NCBI GenBank assembly: GCA_030603445.1
Contig: JAUVXU010000017.1
Location: 1-27,402, forward strand
DNA length: 27,402 bases
Reading direction: 5' to 3'
From: Methanomicrobia archaeon
GTDB lineage: Archaea; Methanobacteriota_B; Thermococci; Methanofastidiosales; NM3
Position numbers and translations under genes: made by a program. Position 1 is the stretch's first letter; every line of letters begins with the position of its first letter. Below the pieces are notes generated by a model that was not told where the DNA came from, searched no databases, and worked only from the letters and a program-made list of their open reading frames with translations. Positions 22,457 through 27,402 of the stretch are shown in pieces.

Positions 22457-23692
22457 ATGTTCATAGGGATTGATGACACAGATTCTCGTAGCGGCATGTG
22501 CACAACGTTTGTTTGTAAAACTATTATGGATTATATATCCCAAGAGGCCCATATAGTTGGTTTTCCGCGCCTTATAAGACTTAATCCGAATATACCTTAT
22601 AAGACAAGGGGCAATGGTGCACTTTCATTCAAAGTTGACGGCGATCCCTCTTTTGTATGGAAAACTGTGAAGAAGGGAATACGAGAGTTTCTAATTGACG
22701 ATCCATCCACTAATCCAGGAATAGTGCTTTTGGAGGGCGAGATCCCAAAAATATTGACAGATTTTTACCATCGTGCTCTTCATGAGATTCTTACTATTGA
22801 AGAAGCACATAGCCTAGCTAAGGAGATTGGTGCAAAGACAATGTTTTATGGAAATGGCAGAGGCATCATAGGTGCACTTGCGTCTATCGGGGCAGATCTA
22901 CCTGATTATACCTTTGAGCTTATAGCATATAGGGAATCCGAAAACATCGGCACCCCCCGCCATGTTGATGCGGATAGTGTTAAAAGAATTGATAGGCTTT
23001 ATAATCCGATAATATTCGATACATACGATTGGCATAATAATTATATCGCAATTGCGCCAAATGCCCCATGTCCTGTGTTGTATGGACTGCGTGGAGGGGA
23101 TTATAAAGTCATACAAAAAGCTGCCAATGAACTATTAACAGAACAGGTGTTCAAACAGCAGGTATTCATTACTAATCAGGCAACAGATGCACATATAGAA
23201 ACAAAAACAATCTGCAGCATTAAAGAATACAACTCCGTGCATATAAATTGTAAAGTAACAGAGACCCCTCATTTTGAGCATAAGGGCCATCTATTCTTCT
23301 CTGTTGAAGATGGGGCAAAGAGCATTTTGTGTGCTGCTTATGAACCAACAAAGGAATTTCGTAAAATTGTAGCACAGCTGCTTCCAGGAGATGAGATTGA
23401 AGTGTGGGGAGGCGTAAAACACACAGCATACGGAATGACACTTAATCTTGAGAAAATAAATGTATTATCGCTTGTCCAAAAAACACGGTACAAGATTCCT
23501 CTTTGTTGTGGAAAGAGGATGCGCTCTATTGGCAAGATGAAAGGATATCGCTGTAAAAAATGCAGCAAGAAGATTTCAGAATCTGCTCTTGAGACAATAT
23601 CTATTAAGAGGGATTTGAAGAAAGGGTTTTACGAAGTGCCAATAATTGCTAGAAGGCATTTGGCAAAACCACTTTCTCGCATGAAACTTTAA
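22457..23692 (+). CDS. tiaS: tRNA(Ile2) 2-agmatinylcytidine synthetase
   Basis: The protein has 411 residues. The N-terminus MFIGIDDTDSRSGMCTT carries the GIDDTDS motif of TiaS, followed by IPYKTRGNGALSFKV and YGNGRGIIGALASIG. An OB-fold region and a zinc ribbon (CC at 350-351, CKKC at 366-369) lie in the C-terminal part and bind tRNA. TiaS attaches agmatine to C34 of tRNA(Ile2) so that it reads AUA, an archaea-specific modification essential for decoding. Predicted leaderless mRNA from the divergent promoter. The next gene begins 24 bp after its stop codon. Confidence 0.96.
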   Translation: MFIGIDDTDSRSGMCTTFVCKTIMDYISQEAHIVGFPRLIRLNPNIPYKTRGNGALSFKVDGDPSFVWKTVKKGIREFLIDDPSTNPGIVLLEGEIPKILTDFYHRALHEILTIEEAHSLAKEIGAKTMFYGNGRGIIGALASIGADLPDYTFELIAYRESENIGTPRHVDADSVKRIDRLYNPIIFDTYDWHNNYIAIAPNAPCPVLYGLRGGDYKVIQKAANELLTEQVFKQQVFITNQATDAHIETKTICSIKEYNSVHINCKVTETPHFEHKGHLFFSVEDGAKSILCAAYEPTKEFRKIVAQLLPGDEIEVWGGVKHTAYGMTLNLEKINVLSLVQKTRYKIPLCCGKRMRSIGKMKGYRCKKCSKKISESALETISIKRDLKKGFYEVPIIARRHLAKPLSRMKL

Positions 23693-23716
23693 TTTATACA
23701 CATAATTTAATGAACA

Positions 23717-24718
23717 ATGTTTTTATGTTCTAGTGATGTTAGTTGGCATATGGATGACAAGGTATTTGTTTCTCAGCTTAAAGATGGAACGGCAGTAGAC
23801 TCTTGTTTTGTTATTGCTGAAAAGGAACTGCTCGATTTCAAATCAAAACCCGGACGCTATCTTCAAGTGAAGTTCAAGGATAGGACAGGAGAGATCTGGG
23901 GGAAGTGTTGGGAAGAGGCGTATGAGGCATCTGAAAAATTTGAGATAGGCGATGTGGTCCAAGTTCGCGGGAATGTTATATATTATAATGGCCATCTACA
24001 GCTTCAATTTACTCTTCGCGGCGTACAAAAAGTCGAGAATTATGATAGGTTTCAATTCATCGATAGCACAAAACAAAATGTTAATGAACTATATACACAG
24101 CTAAGGGGACTTACAAAGTCATTTACAAATATTCACCTTAAGGCATTGTTAACTTCTTTTTTTGACGATCCCGTTTTTGAGGAAGGATTTAAGGTATCTC
24201 CTTGTGCAAAGTCCCATCACCATAATTTTTTGGGTGGGTTAATAGAGCATACGTTTTCTGTTACGGTTATTTGCAGGACAATGGTAAAGTTATATCCTGC
24301 GTTGGATAAAGACCTTTTAATTACAGGCGCCATCTTGCATGACATTGGCAAAATAGAAAGCTACAAGGTAGACACCCTCATAGATTTGACACCTGAAGGG
24401 GGGCTTTATGACCATGTTGTAATGAGTTATGAAAAAATTAAGGCTAAAATAAGGGATCAAGAAGATTTTCCAAAAGATCTCGAAAGACGGCTGTTGCATA
24501 TGATACTTTCTCACCATGGAAAAAAAGAATGGGGCTCACCAGTAGTTCCAATGATAGAGGAAGCATGTGTCTTATCATATGCAGATCTTCTAGATTCACA
24601 AACGAGTGAATTTTTAAAGGTAAAAGATCAGCTTGATATTAATAGAAAAAGTATCTGGAGTGGTTTTTCACGCAAGCTAGACAGATTCATTTATTTAGGG
24701 GATGAAAATGGTCTTTGA
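23717..24718 (+). CDS. OB-fold plus HD-domain nuclease (YhaM-like)
   Basis: The protein has 333 residues. An OB-fold at about 15-110 (YLQVKFKDRTGEIWGKCWEE, then FEIGDVVQVRGNV) is followed by an HD domain: His residues near 167-178, AILHDIGK with His208-Asp209, ILSHHG at about 263-268 and SYADLLDS with Asp290. This order is that of the YhaM/Cbf1 3'-5' exoribonuclease group, so single-stranded RNA or DNA is the probable substrate. The ATG at 23750 (MDDKVFVSQLKDG) is a strong alternative start by comparison with the family; the TATA-like TTTAATTTATAC at 23688-23699 fits either a leaderless start at 23717 or a short leader. It overlaps pth2 by 17 bp. Confidence 0.82.
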   Translation: MFLCSSDVSWHMDDKVFVSQLKDGTAVDSCFVIAEKELLDFKSKPGRYLQVKFKDRTGEIWGKCWEEAYEASEKFEIGDVVQVRGNVIYYNGHLQLQFTLRGVQKVENYDRFQFIDSTKQNVNELYTQLRGLTKSFTNIHLKALLTSFFDDPVFEEGFKVSPCAKSHHHNFLGGLIEHTFSVTVICRTMVKLYPALDKDLLITGAILHDIGKIESYKVDTLIDLTPEGGLYDHVVMSYEKIKAKIRDQEDFPKDLERRLLHMILSHHGKKEWGSPVVPMIEEACVLSYADLLDSQTSEFLKVKDQLDINRKSIWSGFSRKLDRFIYLGDENGL

Positions 24719-25067
24719 TTACAAACAAGTAATTATAACCCGCCAGGACCTGAAACTGTCAAAGGGAAAACTTGCAGCCCAGGTAGCACACGCTTCTGTT
24801 TTATGTTCAAACATAGCAAGAGGGTCGCACAAAGAGTGGTATAACAAGTGGATTCAAGAAGGACAGAAAAAAGTAGTGTTAAAGGTTTCAAACAAAGAAG
24901 AGATGATAAAGTATTACATGATATCAAAACAAGCTGGTATCCCTTCTTGCATGATAACTGATGCAGGGCATACGGAAATTCCTTCAGGAACACTGACTGT
25001 AGCAGGTATTGGGCCTGCACCTGAGGATGCCATTGATAAGATAACGGGCGATCTGGAACTATTATAA
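24702..25067 (+). CDS. pth2: Peptidyl-tRNA hydrolase, Pth2 type
   Basis: The protein has 121 residues. The Pth2 signature is clear: KQVIITRQDLKLSKGKLAAQ followed by VAHAS at about 8-32, WIQEGQKKVVLKV, and IPSCMITDAGHTEIPSGTLT, ending in AGIGPAPEDAIDKITGDL. It releases stalled peptides from tRNA so that tRNA can be recharged. The ATG at 24708 is a possible alternative start two residues later. The start lies inside the end of the OB/HD nuclease gene, so translation is probably coupled, linking tRNA recycling with RNA turnover. Confidence 0.95.
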   Translation: MKMVFDYKQVIITRQDLKLSKGKLAAQVAHASVLCSNIARGSHKEWYNKWIQEGQKKVVLKVSNKEEMIKYYMISKQAGIPSCMITDAGHTEIPSGTLTVAGIGPAPEDAIDKITGDLELL

Positions 25068-25087
25068 TATCCGAAGATTATAGGAAC

Positions 25088-25097
25088 TTTTTTAAAT
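25088..25097 (+). promoter_or_regulatory. TATA box for the PRPP synthetase/TyrRS/SRP19 genes
   Basis: TTTTTTAAAT is centred near 25093, 26 nt upstream of the ATG at 25119, which predicts a leaderless mRNA and decides the start codon among TTG 25098, ATG 25107 and ATG 25119. Confidence 0.55.
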
Positions 25098-25118
25098 TTG
25101 CGTTACATGTCTTATATA

Positions 25119-26009
25119 ATGAAAGTGATAATGGGGCCTGCATCCGACATGTTAGAAGCGCTGGCACATAAATTAGAAATATCATATATACCCCTTGAAA
25201 TGAGGATTTTTCCTGATGGGGAGGTATGTCCTAGGATACTTCAGACCGGCGATTATGAGCGCGTTTATCTTTTTAATCAGTTAGATTATAGGAATTTTGA
25301 TCCAAATAAATATATACTAAACTATTATCTTATGGTTAAGACATTAAGTGACATTGGAATTAAGAGAATAGAACTTATCATGCCTTATCTCCCATATGGC
25401 CGTCAAGACAGGTCATTTAGATTAGGGGAGCCATTTTCTTTGCGTTATATCCTTGAATTATTTTCTAAAAGCGGGGTTTCACGCATCTATACATTGATGG
25501 CACATATTCCGAGATTAACAGAAATAATTGGCATAACAGAAGGAATGCGTGTTGTCAATATTAGCGTGGTAGATGCAGTTGTGGATTATATTAATAGCTT
25601 AAACTTTGATAATCCCCTAATAGTTGGGCCAGATTGCGAGAGTGAAAAGTGGGCTGATGCAATATCACATAGTCTTGGGACGGAGCATGTGGCGCTTGAT
25701 AAGAACAGGGACATTAACACAGGAGAGGTAAAGACCCGCGGATCAATTCCAAACTTACGCGGTCGACAGGTAGTAATTGTGGACGATATAATATCTACTG
25801 GCAGAACTGTTGAAAATGCCATTCATCTTATTAATAAGAAAAATCCGGATTCAATACATGTTATAGCTATACATGGCATATTTACTAGCGGCGCCATAGA
25901 CCGGCTTTCCAAATACAATGTCCCAATAATTACATCAAACACTATACACAATCCTTTTTCTAAGATACCTATTGAAAACATAATTACACGAGCAATCAAG
26001 AAGTGGTAA
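25119..26009 (+). CDS. prs: Ribose-phosphate pyrophosphokinase (PRPP synthetase)
   Basis: The protein has 296 residues from the ATG at 25119. Landmarks are RIFPDGEVCPRI at 29-40, PYLPYGRQDRSFRLGEPFS at 89-107 (the ATP-binding RQDR region), LDKNRD at about 193-198 (flexible loop Lys/Arg), and the PRPP loop VVIVDDIISTGRT at 218-230. It makes PRPP from ribose-5-phosphate and ATP for nucleotide and histidine synthesis. The segment AHIPRLTEIIG, where most homologues have a His-rich xHxxxxxxFF, departs from the norm. It starts a run with TyrRS (1 bp later) and SRP19. Ribose-5-phosphate from the nucleoside operon could feed it (inference). Confidence 0.94.
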   Translation: MKVIMGPASDMLEALAHKLEISYIPLEMRIFPDGEVCPRILQTGDYERVYLFNQLDYRNFDPNKYILNYYLMVKTLSDIGIKRIELIMPYLPYGRQDRSFRLGEPFSLRYILELFSKSGVSRIYTLMAHIPRLTEIIGITEGMRVVNISVVDAVVDYINSLNFDNPLIVGPDCESEKWADAISHSLGTEHVALDKNRDINTGEVKTRGSIPNLRGRQVVIVDDIISTGRTVENAIHLINKKNPDSIHVIAIHGIFTSGAIDRLSKYNVPIITSNTIHNPFSKIPIENIITRAIKKW

Positions 26010-26010
26010 C

Positions 26011-27117
26011 ATGGATACAGAAGAAAAAATTAGTTTTGTTCTTAGGCCTCCAACCGAGGAGATTCTAACTGAGAATGATTTGAAAAATCTTTTTGATGAA
26101 GGAAGGAAGATTGACCATTATATCGGCTTTGAAATATCTGGGTTGATACATCTTGGTACAGGGCTTATGGCAGGTTCAAAGATAGCAGATTTCCAAAAGG
26201 CAGGCATACAGTGTAGGGTCTTTTTGGCAGATTGGCATGCATGGATAAACAATAAATTTGGGGGCGATATGGAGACCATACAAAAAATTGCAGTAGGTTA
26301 TTTTAAAGAAGGGATGGCCATATCAATAAAAGTAATGGGCGGAGATCCTGATAAAGTACAGTTTATTCTTGGTTCGAAACTTTATGAAGATAATCCTTCT
26401 TACTGGGCAAATGTCATAAATGTCTCCAAACAATTAACCCTTGCTCGTGTTAGAAAATCTATTACTATTATGGGGAGGCGACAGGAAGATGAGGTTAATT
26501 TTGCCCAACTTATATATCCTCCTATGCAGGTGGCAGATATATTTGAGCAAGATTTATCACTGGTGCACTCTGGCATGGACCAACGAAAAGCCCATGTTAT
26601 CACAAGGGAAGTTGCCCAAAAGATAGGCAGGGAAAAACCAGTGGCTGTACACCATAGACTTTTATTAGGGCTTACTCAACCCCCCGTCTGGCCTGTTGAG
26701 CAGAATAATCTCAAGGAACTATGGTCCCAAATGAAGATGAGCAAATCTGTGCCGAAGTCTGCTGTGTTTATTCATGATTCTCCAAAAGAGATAGTTGATA
26801 AGTTAAAACAAGCTTTTTGCCCTGCAAAAAATACCGATTTTAATCCGGTCTTAGATTGGGCAAGATCCATAATATTTCGTAATGGGGATGTCGAGTTTGA
26901 AATAAAGCGTCCAACAAAGTTTGGAGGGGATGTGACTTTTTATAACTACAATTCTCTTGAAAATGCATTTGGCAAAGGAGATATTCATCCAATGGATCTT
27001 AAACATGCAGTAGGGGATAAGCTTGTAGAATTGTTAAAACCTGCTAGAGATCATTTTGAAAAACCCAAGCACGCGAAGATGCTAGAAGAGATTAGGAACG
27101 TAAAAATCACGAGGTGA
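26011..27117 (+). CDS. tyrS: Tyrosyl-tRNA synthetase
   Basis: The protein has 368 residues. It is a class I synthetase: YIGFEISGLIHLGT at 37-50 holds the HxGH-type motif (written HLGT), KMSKS is at 242-246, and YPPMQVADI at 169-177 has the Tyr/Gln/Asp pocket residues that fit tyrosine in archaeal TyrRS. RPTKFGGDVTFYNYNSLENAF and HPMDLKHAV are typical of archaeal enzymes. It charges tRNA(Tyr). The closely related TrpRS lacks this pocket pattern, so Tyr is favoured. It begins 1 bp after prs stop and SRP19 follows with overlapping signals: the GGTGA for SRP19 includes its stop codon. Confidence 0.93.
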   Translation: MDTEEKISFVLRPPTEEILTENDLKNLFDEGRKIDHYIGFEISGLIHLGTGLMAGSKIADFQKAGIQCRVFLADWHAWINNKFGGDMETIQKIAVGYFKEGMAISIKVMGGDPDKVQFILGSKLYEDNPSYWANVINVSKQLTLARVRKSITIMGRRQEDEVNFAQLIYPPMQVADIFEQDLSLVHSGMDQRKAHVITREVAQKIGREKPVAVHHRLLLGLTQPPVWPVEQNNLKELWSQMKMSKSVPKSAVFIHDSPKEIVDKLKQAFCPAKNTDFNPVLDWARSIIFRNGDVEFEIKRPTKFGGDVTFYNYNSLENAFGKGDIHPMDLKHAVGDKLVELLKPARDHFEKPKHAKMLEEIRNVKITR

Positions 27118-27121
27118 GAAA

Positions 27122-27402
27122 GTGCAAGATTCAATGATAATATGGATGGCAAACATGGATGCAGATCGCACGCGTTCAGAAGGCAGAAAGATTGCAAAAG
27201 GATTGGCCATAAAATCCCCCGATATTAAGGAACTTTCAAAAGCTGCGCATAATCTGGACATAAAATGTGAAAAGGAGAAAGAAAAGCATTTTCCAGGCGA
27301 TAGCGCCAGAATGACTGACCCTCTTGACGGTAGGCTGATTATATCTAAGAAGCATTCGAAAACAAAAACACTTAAGCTCCTTGCAGACGAGATTAGGCGC
27401 AT
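27122..27402 (+). CDS. srp19: Signal recognition particle subunit SRP19, partial (C-terminus cut by window edge)
   Basis: The frame is open from a GTG at 27122 to the window end, 93 complete codons. MIIWMANMDADRTRSEGRKI, followed closely by AKGLAIKSPDIKELSKA, matches the N-terminus of archaeal SRP19 (usual pattern IIWPxxID...RSxGRR). SRP19 binds 7S RNA and prepares SRP54 binding in membrane targeting. GGTGA at 27113-27117 stands 4 nt before the GTG; the ATG at 27134 is an alternative start. The domain after about residue 45 is less like typical SRP19 (an insert or divergent tail), and the gene end is outside the window. Confidence 0.85.
   Translation, partial: MQDSMIIWMANMDADRTRSEGRKIAKGLAIKSPDIKELSKAAHNLDIKCEKEKEKHFPGDSARMTDPLDGRLIISKKHSKTKTLKLLADEIRR

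Noticed and set aside
1-27402. CRISPR array, insertion sequence, prophage or integrase
   Set aside because: I saw no regularly spaced repeats, transposase, terminal inverted repeats or phage genes; gene content is housekeeping throughout.

Overview
The window is archaeal chromosomal DNA, most likely from a euryarchaeon. It carries a histone, both 20S proteasome subunits, a group II chaperonin (thermosome), TiaS, an archaeal-type TyrRS, SRP19, archaeal FAD synthase, Pth2 and a split glycine decarboxylase. Promoters look archaeal: TATA boxes sit about 26 nt upstream of ATG codons in several apparently leaderless genes, and other genes use a GGTGA-type Shine-Dalgarno. The DNA is AT-rich and almost fully coding. 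I see no rRNA, canonical tRNA, CRISPR array, insertion sequence or phage gene. I cannot name the species.

Layout. 1-1946 (minus): a CPA2 Na+/H+ antiporter cut by the window edge, a double-CBS protein and an AbrB-ACT protein. 1947-2270 has no gene but holds a candidate structured RNA. 2271-3880 (minus): an aminotransferase and FAD synthase. 3943-6923 (plus): a nucleoside phosphorolysis operon with uridine phosphorylase, a phosphopentomutase-like phosphohexomutase and a purine nucleoside/methylthioinosine phosphorylase. 7027-8918 (plus): a KamA-family radical SAM enzyme and an HD hydrolase. 8919-11020 (minus): histone, UPF0201 RNA-binding protein, and an ADP-forming acyl-CoA synthetase alpha subunit.

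11291-13713 (plus) is the least ordinary part: a MreB-like actin-fold protein with an altered phosphate-1 motif, a PRC-barrel plus coiled-coil protein, and a predicted nucleotidyltransferase. 13821-16605 (plus) encodes the two halves of glycine decarboxylase. 16595-22418 (minus): CTP synthase, proteasome alpha and beta, thermosome, and a COG1395-type HTH regulator. 22457-27402 (plus) is an information-processing run: TiaS, an OB-fold/HD nuclease, Pth2, PRPP synthetase, TyrRS and the start of SRP19.

How genes may work together. The nucleoside operon would turn nucleosides into free bases and ribose-1-phosphate and then ribose-5-phosphate, which PRPP synthetase could reuse. Thermosome and proteasome form a protein-quality block. 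The actin-like/PRC/nucleotidyltransferase cluster is the best candidate for an undescribed system; its function is inference only.
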